Of a stretch of DNA of 64,000 nt, positions 25,740 to 33,748 are shown in pieces. The stretch comes from Listeria welshimeri serovar 6b str. SLCC5334 (GTDB lineage Bacteria; Bacillota; Bacilli; Lactobacillales; Listeriaceae): NCBI RefSeq assembly GCF_000060285.1, contig NC_008555.1, forward strand, positions 930,001 through 994,000, read 5' to 3'. Both the position numbers and the translations under genes were made by a program. Position 1 is the stretch's first letter, and each line of letters opens with the position of its first letter. The notes under the pieces were generated by a model. That model saw only the letters and a program-made list of their open reading frames with translations, made no database searches and was not told the origin of the DNA.

Positions 25740-26786
25740 ATGAATTGGTTAGAGAGACTAAAAGAAAATAACACTGCAAGGCGGGTGCTAGTGTTTCTAC
25801 TTATAGGTATCGTTTTATATTTATTAAGAAGCATGATTGATTTAATATTATTAACATTTATTTTTGCATTTTTAGTTACTCGTTTAGAGAATGTAATTTT
25901 AAAAAGGGTACGAATACCCAGGAAATTAATAGTAATTGTTTTATATACGTTGGTTGCCATTTTTTTGTATGTCGCCATCGTCCATTTTTTACCAATTTTA
26001 ATTAACCAAATTTCTCAATTAGTTGACTCGTTAGTGAAAATTTACAACAATCCAAGTGATAACACTATTGTAAAATGGATTGTAGGATTTTTAAAAGAGT
26101 CTAATATTCAAAAATACTTGCAAACAGGGGTTAATTTTATTATTGCTTCCTTGTCTGGCATCGGCTCTGTTGGATTGTCTTTCTTCTTAGCATTAATACT
26201 AAGTCTGTTTTTCTCACTTGAAAAAGAACGTGTAACTTCTTTTACCGGACAGTTTATGACAAGTAAAGTTGGATTTATTTTTAAAGAAGCTGCTTTTTTT
26301 GGAAAGAAATTTGTCGCAACATTTGGAGTGGTTTTAGAGGCTCAGTTAATGATTGCGCTTGTGAATACTATTATTACTACTATTGCACTTTATTTAATGG
26401 ATTTTCCGCAACTACTTAGTTTATCCATTATGGTATTTGTACTTGGATTAATTCCAGTAGCGGGAGTCATTATCTCCTGTATACCTCTCGTACTTATTGC
26501 CTATTCAGTAGGTGGTTTCCAAGATGTCATTTATATTTTAATTACTGTAGTGATTGTCCACGCTATTGAAACATATATTTTAAATCCAAAACTAATGTCA
26601 TCCAAAACAAATTTACCTGTATTTTATACATTTATCGTTTTGATTTTCTCTGAAACGTTTTTCGGAGTATGGGGGCTAATTGTTGGTATTCCTGTGTTTG
26701 TATTTTTACTTGATATTTTAGAAGTAAGAAATTCAGAAGATAGAAAGAAGCGAACCATATTTGGACGCAAGAAAAAAGTAGATTAA
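25740..26786 (+). CDS. AI-2E family transporter (UPF0118)
   Basis: A 348-residue polytopic membrane protein with about seven or eight helices. It has the family's PVAGVIISCIPLVLIAY and ILNPKLMSSKTNLPVFYTF segments. The family includes TqsA and Na+/H+ antiporter members as well as permeases of unknown substrate, and AI-2 transport cannot be claimed. It ends in a Lys/Arg-rich tail. RBS GGTGAGG. It is divergent from the GntR gene. Confidence 0.85.
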   Translation: MNWLERLKENNTARRVLVFLLIGIVLYLLRSMIDLILLTFIFAFLVTRLENVILKRVRIPRKLIVIVLYTLVAIFLYVAIVHFLPILINQISQLVDSLVKIYNNPSDNTIVKWIVGFLKESNIQKYLQTGVNFIIASLSGIGSVGLSFFLALILSLFFSLEKERVTSFTGQFMTSKVGFIFKEAAFFGKKFVATFGVVLEAQLMIALVNTIITTIALYLMDFPQLLSLSIMVFVLGLIPVAGVIISCIPLVLIAYSVGGFQDVIYILITVVIVHAIETYILNPKLMSSKTNLPVFYTFIVLIFSETFFGVWGLIVGIPVFVFLLDILEVRNSEDRKKRTIFGRKKKVD

Positions 26787-26811
26787 GAGCATCTTAATCT
26801 ACTTTTTTTAT
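26773..26811. terminator. Bidirectional terminator between the AI-2E-family and hydrolase genes
   Basis: AAGTAGATTAAGA / TCTTAATCTACTT perfect stem, with A-run before and T-run after. It overlaps the ends of both genes. Confidence 0.88.
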
Positions 26812-27693
26812 ATCCCATAAAAAGGCTGCTACTTTTGCGTCTACTTCAGTATTTTCATGGAGATTACTATGTGCGGCGTTTTTTCCAGTAAAAACTTGTT
26901 CTTCATAACTAGTTACTTGACCATTAAAGATAAACTTACCTGATAAAGCACTTGCTACTGAAACACTGCCATCACTTTTTGTACCATCTAATTTGTCGCC
27001 CGCAATATTTAATACTTGTAAGTTAGTAGGAATATTTGACTTGTTTTTCATAAATTCGCTATAGCGTTCAGATGATTGTTTCGGGCCATCCTCTGTAAGA
27101 TCATAAGGTGTCACCCCGTCATCCCCAATAACAAGCCCATTTAACGGAGCACCAATTAAAACTAGTTTTTCAATAACAGGATATGTTTTATCGCTACCAA
27201 CTTTTTCAATATAGCTTGTTAGACTAACACCGCCCATAGAATGTCCAATGGCATAAACTTTTTCAATATGATAGTTATTCTTGAGTTCTTTCATGACATT
27301 TTGAATCCAAAGCGCTTGATTTACCATCGAGCTCTTATTTTCTTCAAATATAACTTGAATAGTTGGATTTTGGCTGAATTTATCATAATTTCCTTTAGAA
27401 GTGACAGTTCCATCTGCAGCTACGGTCATTACAAGCGATTTTGTGACAGAACCATCATCTGCCAAACGATTAATCATCCCTTTGAAGGAATTAGCTGTTC
27501 CAGAATATCCATGAACAAATAATGTTGGTATAGCAATTTCTGAAACAGGTTTTTCATCTTTTGTTACTGTTTCTTTTTTTGCCGCAGAAGGTGTAGTACT
27601 TGGTTTTGTTGTTGCTTCGAATTGCAGAAAAATCACGCTAAATCCTATAATAATGGCTGTTAAGGTGATAATTCCAAAAATAATTTTTTTCAT
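26794..27693 (-). CDS. DUF915 alpha/beta hydrolase, copy 1
   Basis: A 299-residue membrane-anchored or secreted hydrolase. After an N-terminal hydrophobic segment (residues about 5-24), the alpha/beta fold shows LFVHGYSGTANSF (oxyanion region), the nucleophile elbow GHSMGG, and an Asp/His pair ending in AAHSNLHEN. It fits cell-surface DUF915 hydrolases. It is paralogous to the next gene (27714-28535), with matching order of all motifs, so they are a tandem duplication. The substrate is unknown. It lies 20 bases after copy 2. Confidence 0.88.
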   Translation of the reverse strand: MKKIIFGIITLTAIIIGFSVIFLQFEATTKPSTTPSAAKKETVTKDEKPVSEIAIPTLFVHGYSGTANSFKGMINRLADDGSVTKSLVMTVAADGTVTSKGNYDKFSQNPTIQVIFEENKSSMVNQALWIQNVMKELKNNYHIEKVYAIGHSMGGVSLTSYIEKVGSDKTYPVIEKLVLIGAPLNGLVIGDDGVTPYDLTEDGPKQSSERYSEFMKNKSNIPTNLQVLNIAGDKLDGTKSDGSVSVASALSGKFIFNGQVTSYEEQVFTGKNAAHSNLHENTEVDAKVAAFLWDIKKVD

Positions 27694-27713
27694 TACAAAC
27701 GTCCTTTAATTTT

Positions 27714-28535
27714 TTATTTCTGCCCCCATAAAAATTGACCTACATATTTATCAACAAGTGCTGATTCATGCATACTACTGTGGGTTGCTTTTGAACCTTT
27801 AATAACATGTGTAACAACTTTTTGATGGGCGAATAATTTCTGTCCATATAAAACACTATCTAATTTGACTTCGCCATCGCTATTTGAACCATCCTCTAAA
27901 TTACCACCAACAATCATAATTTCGGTGTTTTTGGGTAAGACTTTGGCCATTTTATCAGCGAATTTGGCATGCACATTATTAGCATTTTTGATATCTACTT
28001 GTTGATCACCATTTACATATTCTTCAGGATAAAATGGTACTGCCAGAAAAACGATTTTATTAACTTGAGGATAGGATTTATTTTTTTCATAAGAAGCTAA
28101 ATAAGCTACCCACGCGCCTCCACCCATAGAGTGACCAACCGCGTTGAATTTTTTAATATTGTAGTTTTTCTGTAAGTAGGACATCACTTTTTTTGTCCAC
28201 ATAGATTGCTGTGGCAAAGTTGCTCGATTATCCTCAAAAACAATGTTAATTAATGGATTTTTTTCATTTTTATTATATGTTCCAGTAGTAGAAATATCAC
28301 CATCTGGACTGACATTTACTGTTAATGATTCTGTTGCCCAATCATATTTTTGGTCGAAACGACGTATCATTCCGTGAAGTGACCTGTCTGTTCCCCTATA
28401 ACCATGTATGAAAATAGTAGGAATGGAATCATTTGCTGCTTTTGGATAAGTTGTATTAATAGTAAATAAGATAAATATTGCTCCAACCAAACAGCCTAAT
28501 GGTAAGATTATGGAGAAGAACACACGCTTTAGCAT
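27714..28535 (-). CDS. DUF915 alpha/beta hydrolase, copy 2
   Basis: About 273 residues with the same layout as its neighbour: N-terminal membrane segment (VFFSIILPLGCLVGAIFIL), IFIHGYRGTDRSLHG, GHSMGGG and ATHSSMHES as the catalytic histidine region. The ATG at 28535 follows AAAGGAGC at good spacing; the longer frame from 28577 lacks a site. It is the first gene of the two-gene hydrolase operon. The N-terminal Cys (PLGCLVG) is not a clear lipobox, so I read it as a signal anchor. Confidence 0.87.
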   Translation of the reverse strand: MLKRVFFSIILPLGCLVGAIFILFTINTTYPKAANDSIPTIFIHGYRGTDRSLHGMIRRFDQKYDWATESLTVNVSPDGDISTTGTYNKNEKNPLINIVFEDNRATLPQQSMWTKKVMSYLQKNYNIKKFNAVGHSMGGGAWVAYLASYEKNKSYPQVNKIVFLAVPFYPEEYVNGDQQVDIKNANNVHAKFADKMAKVLPKNTEIMIVGGNLEDGSNSDGEVKLDSVLYGQKLFAHQKVVTHVIKGSKATHSSMHESALVDKYVGQFLWGQK

Positions 28536-28690
28536 TATTTTAAGCTCCTTTATAATTGTTATGAACAAATTATACATTTTTTTGAAGGAAAACGCACGAC
28601 TGGTCTTCTTTTTCTAACAATTTATTAGTTTATTCTCTTTAAAACATATAGTATACTGGAAAATGAGCGAAGAAACGGAGGCATATTATA

Positions 28691-29149
28691 ATGATAAAAA
28701 GAACTGGTGAGGTTACACTCGCTATTATTGGTCTTATTCTTAGTGTTTTAATGCAAGCAGTTATTGCTACTATAGGTCTGTTAATGGTTCATGGGTCAAA
28801 AGGAAAAGAAGGTTTAGCAACATATTACAATAACTATTACCAAACATTTACTGACTGGGAAGTGCCAAAAGCGGATATTCCAGATCCTGATCGTGTTTTT
28901 GATTTAGTACATACTTTATCATGGACGGCACTTTCTGGAGGAGTTATTACTTTAATTATCGGGGTTATTGGAATTTTTTATATCATAAATAACAAAAATT
29001 TTATACTAGCGGGATATTTATTCTTAGCAGCAGGAATTGTGTCATTATTATCGACAGCACTTATTGGTTTTATCCCCGCACTTCTTTTTGTCATCGCAGC
29101 AATTTTATGTTTTGTTCGTAAGCCTAAAAGTACTTTTTCAGGATTCTAA
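28691..29149 (+). CDS. DUF4064 membrane protein
   Basis: A 152-residue protein with four membrane helices: residues about 6-34, 77-99, 104-122 and 124-143. Between the first two is a hydrophilic extracytoplasmic stretch (SKGKEGLATYYNNYYQTF). The overall pattern and the opening MIKRTGEVTLAIIGLILS fit DUF4064. It reads alone, with RBS GGAGG, and is followed by a terminator that overlaps a sigma-B promoter for the next gene. Function unknown. Confidence 0.8.
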   Translation: MIKRTGEVTLAIIGLILSVLMQAVIATIGLLMVHGSKGKEGLATYYNNYYQTFTDWEVPKADIPDPDRVFDLVHTLSWTALSGGVITLIIGVIGIFYIINNKNFILAGYLFLAAGIVSLLSTALIGFIPALLFVIAAILCFVRKPKSTFSGF

Positions 29150-29155
29150 ATTGAC

Positions 29156-29190
29156 GCAAGTTTGAATTATTCAAGCTTGCTTTTGTTTTA
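29156..29190 (+). terminator. Terminator after the DUF4064 gene
   Basis: GCAAGTTTGAA / TTCAAGCTTGC stem followed by TTTTGTTTTA. The tail contains the -35 of the next gene's promoter. Confidence 0.8.
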
Positions 29191-29210
29191 TTTCTTCTTT
29201 TTTAGGGAAT
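29185..29210 (+). promoter_or_regulatory. Sigma-B promoter of the 74-residue protein gene
   Basis: GTTTTA (29185-29190), 14 bases, GGGAAT (29205-29210); 32 bases from the start codon. Confidence 0.7.
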
Positions 29211-29242
29211 AAAATAGTGGATTTCATGAGGAGGTTGATAGT

Positions 29243-29467
29243 GTGAAAAATAAAATAGGAATCATTGTTGGAGCTGTTGCCGGAGTAGTAGCTTGTGGCG
29301 TTGTCTATATGGTGAAAAAGCAGCAGCCACAGACACCTTTTGATGAAGTGAATGATATTAGAACACGCTACGCTGACAGATTGGACGCTGAAACAGAGCT
29401 GGAAGAAAATAATATGATTTCTGAAGGTGGCGTATCATCTCTTCAATATGAAGAAAAAATAAAATAG
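29243..29467 (+). CDS. Small membrane protein, YtxH-like, SigB-driven
   Basis: A 74-residue protein with one N-terminal membrane helix (residues about 4-23, GIIVGAVAGVVACGVVYMV), then a charged, helical cytoplasmic part. It starts with GTG after AGGAGG at good spacing. The glycine/alanine-rich helix resembles YtxH-type small stress proteins. A sigma-B promoter match upstream suggests general-stress induction; I recall lmo0953, at this place, as SigB-dependent. Confidence 0.78.
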   Translation: MKNKIGIIVGAVAGVVACGVVYMVKKQQPQTPFDEVNDIRTRYADRLDAETELEENNMISEGGVSSLQYEEKIK

Positions 29468-29473
29468 CCAGAA

Positions 29474-29520
29474 AGCAGTTTGTACCTTGGATTATCCAAG
29501 GAGCAAGCTGTTTTTTGTTT
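29474..29520 (+). terminator. Terminator after the small SigB-driven gene
   Basis: AGCAGTTTG...CCTTGG / CCAAGG...CAAGCTG compound stem with T-run. Confidence 0.8.
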
Positions 29521-29576
29521 AGTAATCACTCCTTATTATGGAAGATGTATGTTATCCTGTAGTTAGATAATAGGAC

Positions 29577-29622
29577 TCAAGTTGTAGGTGAATTTCCTTC
29601 TACAGTGGGTTCTTATACTTGA
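29577..29622 (+). promoter_or_regulatory. Nested inverted repeat upstream of the LiaI-like gene
   Basis: Outer arms TCAAGT (29577) and ACTTGA (29617), inner arms TGTAG (29583) and CTACA (29600). The outer right arm overlaps the -35, so an operator or activator site is more likely than an RNA hairpin. A LiaR site would be expected here, but I cannot confirm the match. Confidence 0.4.
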
Positions 29623-29647
29623 TACATAGGGTTATGATAGGTACAGT
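29619..29647 (+). promoter_or_regulatory. Sigma-A promoter of the LiaI/LiaH-like pair
   Basis: TTGATA (29619-29624), 17 bases, TACAGT (29642-29647). A second, weaker sigma-B-like set (GTTCTT, GGGTTA) overlaps it. Confidence 0.6.
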
Positions 29648-29695
29648 AATAAAAGATAAATAAATAGCTACATTCGGAAGTAAGGAGGTAGAAAT

Positions 29696-30010
29696 ATGAG
29701 AGCAATATTGATTGGCGTATTAATAGTCTTATTAATTGGAATGATACTTATAATACTATGGCCGGCGATAATGGCGACAATTGGTGCAGTACTCGGCTTT
29801 TGGTCATTGAAAAAACTACTGGAATCAAGAACAGTGAGCGAGAAAATCATTTATGGCATATTAATTGGTGTAGGTGCCTTAATTATTCTAGCTAACTTAA
29901 AAGGAATCTTGGTTGTTGCAATTATTGGAGCGATCATTTACTTCCTAACTAGAAATAAAAATAAATCAAGAAAAAATGACGATGTATTCGACTACCCATA
30001 CAATAAATAA
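29696..30010 (+). CDS. Small membrane protein, LiaI-like
   Basis: A 104-residue protein with three or four hydrophobic stretches (residues about 3-24, 26-36, 52-68 and 71-86) and a basic tail (RNKNKSRKNDD). With the next gene encoding a PspA/LiaH-like coiled-coil protein it forms a pair like liaIH of Bacillus, where the membrane protein recruits the LiaH protein to the membrane under envelope stress. I recall that the matching L. monocytogenes pair (lmo0954-0955) belongs to the LiaR regulon. Sequence similarity itself is weak. RBS AAGGAGG. Confidence 0.7.
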   Translation: MRAILIGVLIVLLIGMILIILWPAIMATIGAVLGFWSLKKLLESRTVSEKIIYGILIGVGALIILANLKGILVVAIIGAIIYFLTRNKNKSRKNDDVFDYPYNK

Positions 30011-30025
30011 TTGGAGGAGAAAAAA

Positions 30026-30865
30026 ATGGCAAATCTTTTTGAAAAAATGAAACAATGGAATAAAGAAGTTACTGAAAAAATCGAGAAACGTGAAGAAAAA
30101 CGCCGTAATTCGGTAAGTTACTATATGGATAAAACGAAACAAGAAATGAAAGATGCTGAACGCATGGTAGAAAAACAACGTGAACTTAAATCTCTTTTCT
30201 ATAAAGAATATAAAGAAATGGAAGTTTATGTAGAAAAACGTCGCCACCAAGCAGCTATTGCCAAAGAAGCTGGTGAAACAAAACTAGCTGATTTCGCTTT
30301 AGAAGAAGTAGCTCAATATGAAGAACAATTAGAAGCAACAAAAGCACATTACGATCAAGCATCAGAACAACTAGAAAAATTAGAACTACGTATGCACGAA
30401 ATGCGCTTAAAATGGAAAAATCTTAAAACACAACATTTAGCTGAAATGGCTGAAAAAAATGCGACAGAAACTTCCGAAAAAATGGATAAAGTTATCCATG
30501 ATATGAGTTGGGGAAGTGTAAGTGATTACCATGAAGCTCAAAAACAACGCGATTTGGCAGAAGAAGCTGACAAAAAAGCAGATATGAGTAAAGAGTTATC
30601 TCAATCATTTGATGATTTAATGGACGAACTTGAAAAGAAAACAAACAAAAGTAAAGAAATTATCAAAGACAAAGCGCAAAACTTTACTTCAATGGTAGAC
30701 GATATTATTGAACGTGAAAAACAAAATTTCAAGAAACCAGAAAGAGCTTCTATGGAAGACCAATTGAATGAATTAGAAAAAGAAGCTGCAAAAGATAAAC
30801 CAAAAGAAGAAAAAGAAGTCTTGATTCCCGAATTAGAGAATAAAGAAGATAAAGAAGAGAAGTAA
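30026..30865 (+). CDS. PspA/LiaH-like coiled-coil envelope-stress protein
   Basis: A 279-residue protein that is almost wholly charged and helical, with long heptad stretches (residues about 5-215) and an acidic tail rich in Lys/Glu. This is the form of PspA/IM30/LiaH proteins, which bind the inner face of stressed membranes, though motif-level similarity is low. The ATG at 30026 follows GGAGGAGA; the TTG at 30011 overlaps that site. It starts 15 bases after the LiaI-like gene, so the two share one transcript. Confidence 0.75.
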   Translation: MANLFEKMKQWNKEVTEKIEKREEKRRNSVSYYMDKTKQEMKDAERMVEKQRELKSLFYKEYKEMEVYVEKRRHQAAIAKEAGETKLADFALEEVAQYEEQLEATKAHYDQASEQLEKLELRMHEMRLKWKNLKTQHLAEMAEKNATETSEKMDKVIHDMSWGSVSDYHEAQKQRDLAEEADKKADMSKELSQSFDDLMDELEKKTNKSKEIIKDKAQNFTSMVDDIIEREKQNFKKPERASMEDQLNELEKEAAKDKPKEEKEVLIPELENKEDKEEK

Positions 30866-30896
30866 CATCAATAATATATGTAGAAAAATTAAAACT

Positions 30897-30937
30897 AGAA
30901 GCAAAAATCATTTCAGTAGATTTTTGCTTCTTTTTTC
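30897..30937 (+). terminator. Terminator after the PspA/LiaH-like gene
   Basis: AGAAGCAAAAATC / GATTTTTGCTTCT stem with a T-run. Confidence 0.88.
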
Positions 30938-31177
30938 TTTGAGCAATAAAGATTTAAAAGGGTTTTAGCTAAAAGTCCACTTATTGACCATCAGGGCATA
31001 CCGTTATAATTCAGATGATTATTATTATAAAAAAGAATTTTTCGTTTAGTTAATTGAAAATATATAATCAACATTCTTTACTAGTTAAGCTAGCAATTAT
31101 GAAAAGGCTTTTTATTCCTTGAAATCATATAAAAAATACTGCTAATTTGATTAAACGTGTAAATTATATTACCGCGC
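30938..31177. other. AT-rich intergenic stretch without a gene
   Basis: No frame with a ribosome binding site is seen on either strand in these 240 bases. The only signal is TTGACC (30984) and TATAAT (31005) at a 15-base spacing, which is short for a promoter and has no gene behind it; it may be a remnant. Confidence 0.5.
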
Positions 31178-31208
31178 AAAAAAAGATGAGAGCATATACC
31201 CTCATCCT
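31178..31208 (-). terminator. Terminator after the LPXTG gene
   Basis: On the minus strand GGATGAG / CTCATC stem and a T-run of seven. Confidence 0.7.
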
Positions 31209-31239
31209 TTGTTTAATGAGAAAGTCAGGCCAATATAAC

Positions 31240-32638
31240 TTACTCTTCTTTTGTATTTCTAGTCCTGCGAAGAGTGACGAATATTCCACCAACTAAAAGG
31301 ATCCCTAAGCCAACTAATATGCTACTTTCTAACTCATTATCTCCTGTTTTAGGAAGCGATTTATTTACTTTAGTTAATCCTTGGTCTGAGTTATTGTTTT
31401 GTGTAATTATTTTTTTTTCTTCTTTTGGACTATTTACTTGTTTTAAAGTATCTTCAGTTCCAATAGGCTTGCTACTTTTCAAAGGTGTATTTTTATTTGT
31501 TGAAGCAGCATTATCTGTTGGAGAATTGTCCACATCAGTATCCGCTTTGTTATCTGGAACTGGTGTAAAGTTATTTGTATCATCATTTTTTTCATAAATA
31601 TAGGTGACAGTTTGTGCATCTTTACTGAACTCACCTGTTGAATTTTTAGGTGTTTCTTTTAAAGTCCAGCCATCAATTGTTTTTGCCTCTGAAGAATAGT
31701 TGTCATTTACATTACCAGTTAACGTTTCTTTAGGAGCTAATTCGTTTCCTTCTGTATCTACATAAACAACGGTAACATCTGCACCAGCTACTACTTTTGT
31801 AAATGGTACTTGTAAATTAACGTTTCCATTATTTTGATCAAAAGTGACCATTTTATTTAAATTTTCTTGATAGATAGCTTCATCAAATTTATACCCCTCA
31901 AAATTTCGCGCAATACGATCTAAATCAAATGAGTTTACAGAAGCACCTACATTTGCTTCAAATTGGTTTGCATCAAGGTTTCCTTCCATATAATCAACCA
32001 TGTTCTTCATTACATCATTCCATAAAATATCAGAAGGTAATGTATCATTTCTTAAATCGTTATAGGTAGCATTATTTGCTAAGTCACCAAATGTTACAGT
32101 GTCTGTTGGTACACCATCAGGGTAAGCATAACCCAAGTCTAATGAGGAAATAAGTTCAGGGCAATTACCATCTGTTGAGTAAAATGAAATGCCAACCGTG
32201 CCTTTAGCTACTTCATTTGCAATTTTGGAATAAGTGTAAGTTACAGTTTGGTTAGTTTCAGCAAACTGCCCGTTTTGGTTTTGCGGTAGTTTTGTTTCAT
32301 CCACTTCATAGTCTTCAATTGCTATTGGCTCAGAGGTATAAGCTGCATTAAAATCACCTGTTTTGACAGTATTCTCTGCTAATTTGTTATTATCTTCGTC
32401 TACGTATTCAATTGTTGCTTTGGACTTTGTATTTACTTTAAAAGGATAAATACCACCATTACCAGCACCATCATAATATTCCAGGTGTTAGAGTTTGTTT
32501 ATTAATTACTGCTTTTGGGGAAGCGGCTTCTTGTTCCACTTGCTCTTTATTGTCCAAAATTGCTGCAAAAGCATGAAATGGCGCTTGGAAAATTAAAACT
32601 GTTCCAAGTAGTAAGGCTCCTACGTTTTTTAATTTCAT
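31240..32638 (-). pseudogene. Frameshifted LPXTG surface protein with MucBP-type repeats
   Basis: The gene starts at the ATG at 32638 (MKLKNVGALLLGTVLIF, signal peptide to about residue 28) after AAAGGAAC. That frame ends at a TGA at 32471-32473. A second frame, which overlaps the first between about 32473 and 32487, continues as an uninterrupted protein: a MucBP-like domain (ATIEYVDEDNNKLAENT), a middle region of about 120 residues, a second MucBP domain (VTVVYVDTEGNELAPKETLT), a Ser/Asn-rich linker and the sorting signal LPKTGDNE, a hydrophobic helix and RRTRNTKEE. Skipping one base in the overlap would restore about 466 residues. It would be a sortase A substrate. Sequencing error is the alternative to true decay. 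Confidence 0.82.
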
Positions 32639-32663
32639 TTTTATTGTTCCTTTAACTTTATAG

Positions 32664-32710
32664 TTCAAGTATCCTAAAATTGTGTTTTTAAGTTATAGGA
32701 TTTACTTGAA
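32664..32710 (-). repeat. Inverted repeat upstream of the LPXTG gene
   Basis: TTCAAGTA-TCCTA (32664-32676) pairs with TAGGA-TT-TACTTGAA (32696-32710) with a 2-base bulge, 19 bases apart, 26 bases before the start codon. It could be a 5' leader hairpin or an operator. Confidence 0.6.
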
Positions 32711-32739
32711 ATCTAAGTATATCAGAGCTCGTAAAATTT

Positions 32740-32787
32740 CATATGTGTAAAATTCACTCCAAATTCTCCATCATATGTCGAAATTTC
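32740..32787. repeat. Direct repeats CATATGT between regulator and LPXTG gene
   Basis: CATATGTGTAAAATTC (32740-32755) and CATATGTCGAAATTTC (32772-32787) agree at 13 of 16 positions and are 32 bases apart, about three helix turns. The second overlaps a perfect 12-base palindrome TCGAAATTTCGA (32778-32789). Confidence 0.55.
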
Positions 32788-32819
32788 GAAAAGTGGAAAT
32801 GTAAATAGTTTACCTTGAA

Positions 32820-33470
32820 TTACAACCAGTCTTCGTTTTCAGCATCTGTAAATCGATCAATACGAACAAGTATTTGATTTCCATTTACTTTTACTACTTC
32901 TTTATTTTCTAGCTTTTGTAGATAACTATATAAACTTTTTCTAGAAATATTACTGTATAGGGCTAATTTATTCTTGTTTATATATTCAGGGAGTATGTAG
33001 TATTCATTTTCTCTTTCCAGCGTCAAACTTTGACATATTTGTTGTAATGAATAAGCTAATCGGTCCTCGGCTTTAAGATCATTCTTCATTAATTCAAACA
33101 TGAAATTCGCAGAGTTTTCCATAATTGCCCGCATAAGTTTTTCGGAATAAAGAGATTTGTTTGTAGCATAGTTAAGGAAAAATTCTCGATGTAATAATAC
33201 AATCTGAGCAGGTGTTTCAGCAACTAGTTTTAACTTGTTTTGTACTCTTAATTCATAGGGGGATTGATAGATGACATTATTCTTCATAAAGTAATGCAAA
33301 ATTTGTTGATGTTTATTTTCCATACGTAACACACCGTCTAGCACTAAAATAAAATGTGCTTCTAATTTTTTTATTTCAAATACTTCCGCTGTATCTAGTT
33401 CCTCCCTGACAACCCAAACTTTTTCTGGAGTATTATGTTCTAGTTCATCAATTAAAGTTAACCATTCCAT
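32820..33470 (-). CDS. Crp/Fnr-family regulator, PrfA-like
   Basis: A 216-residue regulator. Residues about 10-120 form a cyclic-nucleotide-type beta-barrel without a clear ligand signature, followed by a long dimer helix (SEKLMRAIMENSANFMFELM) and a C-terminal winged helix (NKNKLALYSNISRKSLYSYLQKLEN, about residues 165-190). This is the layout of the many PrfA/Crp paralogues in Listeria. The ATG at 33470 after AGAGGTGAG is preferred to the GTG at 33479. It is transcribed toward the broken LPXTG gene, and is a good candidate to regulate it. Confidence 0.8.
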   Translation of the reverse strand: MEWLTLIDELEHNTPEKVWVVREELDTAEVFEIKKLEAHFILVLDGVLRMENKHQQILHYFMKNNVIYQSPYELRVQNKLKLVAETPAQIVLLHREFFLNYATNKSLYSEKLMRAIMENSANFMFELMKNDLKAEDRLAYSLQQICQSLTLERENEYYILPEYINKNKLALYSNISRKSLYSYLQKLENKEVVKVNGNQILVRIDRFTDAENEDWL

Positions 33471-33537
33471 TTTTCTCACCTCTATTAATTTACTTTTTCT
33501 TATTTGTTCTACTTATCTATTACTTTACCCTTTTAGC

Positions 33538-33553
33538 TTGTGAAGAATCACTT
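33538..33553. promoter_or_regulatory. Crp/Fnr-like palindrome upstream of the regulator
   Basis: TTGTGA-AGAA-TCACTT has GTGA/TCAC arms at the Fnr spacing of four bases. Candidate autoregulatory site of the PrfA-like gene. Confidence 0.4.
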
Positions 33554-33563
33554 CAAATAGAAT

Positions 33564-33596
33564 CAATAAACTTACTTATGAAAAGAAAGTTTATTG
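33564..33596. repeat. Perfect 10-base inverted repeat
   Basis: CAATAAACTT (33564-33573) and AAGTTTATTG (33587-33596) with 13 bases between. There is no T-run on either side, so it is not a terminator. It lies between the divergent PrfA-like and small membrane protein genes. Confidence 0.7.
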
Positions 33597-33748
33597 CAAT
33601 TTTAAAAATAAAAACTTGCTTTAAATTTATTTAGATTGTTGTATTAACTGGTTGCATTTTTTATGACTAAATTGTAAGGTAGATGTAACGAAAAGTGAAT
33701 GAATAATTCGGATTGCTCCTATATAATTATCTATAGGAGGTGAAGGAT

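Noticed and set aside
25618-25779. N-terminal extension of the GntR gene
   Set aside because: It overlaps the divergent promoter and gene; the ATG at 25617 has a ribosome binding site and begins the normal winged helix.
30984-31010. TTGACC...TATAAT promoter in the empty stretch
   Set aside because: The spacer is 15 bases and no gene or RNA candidate follows.
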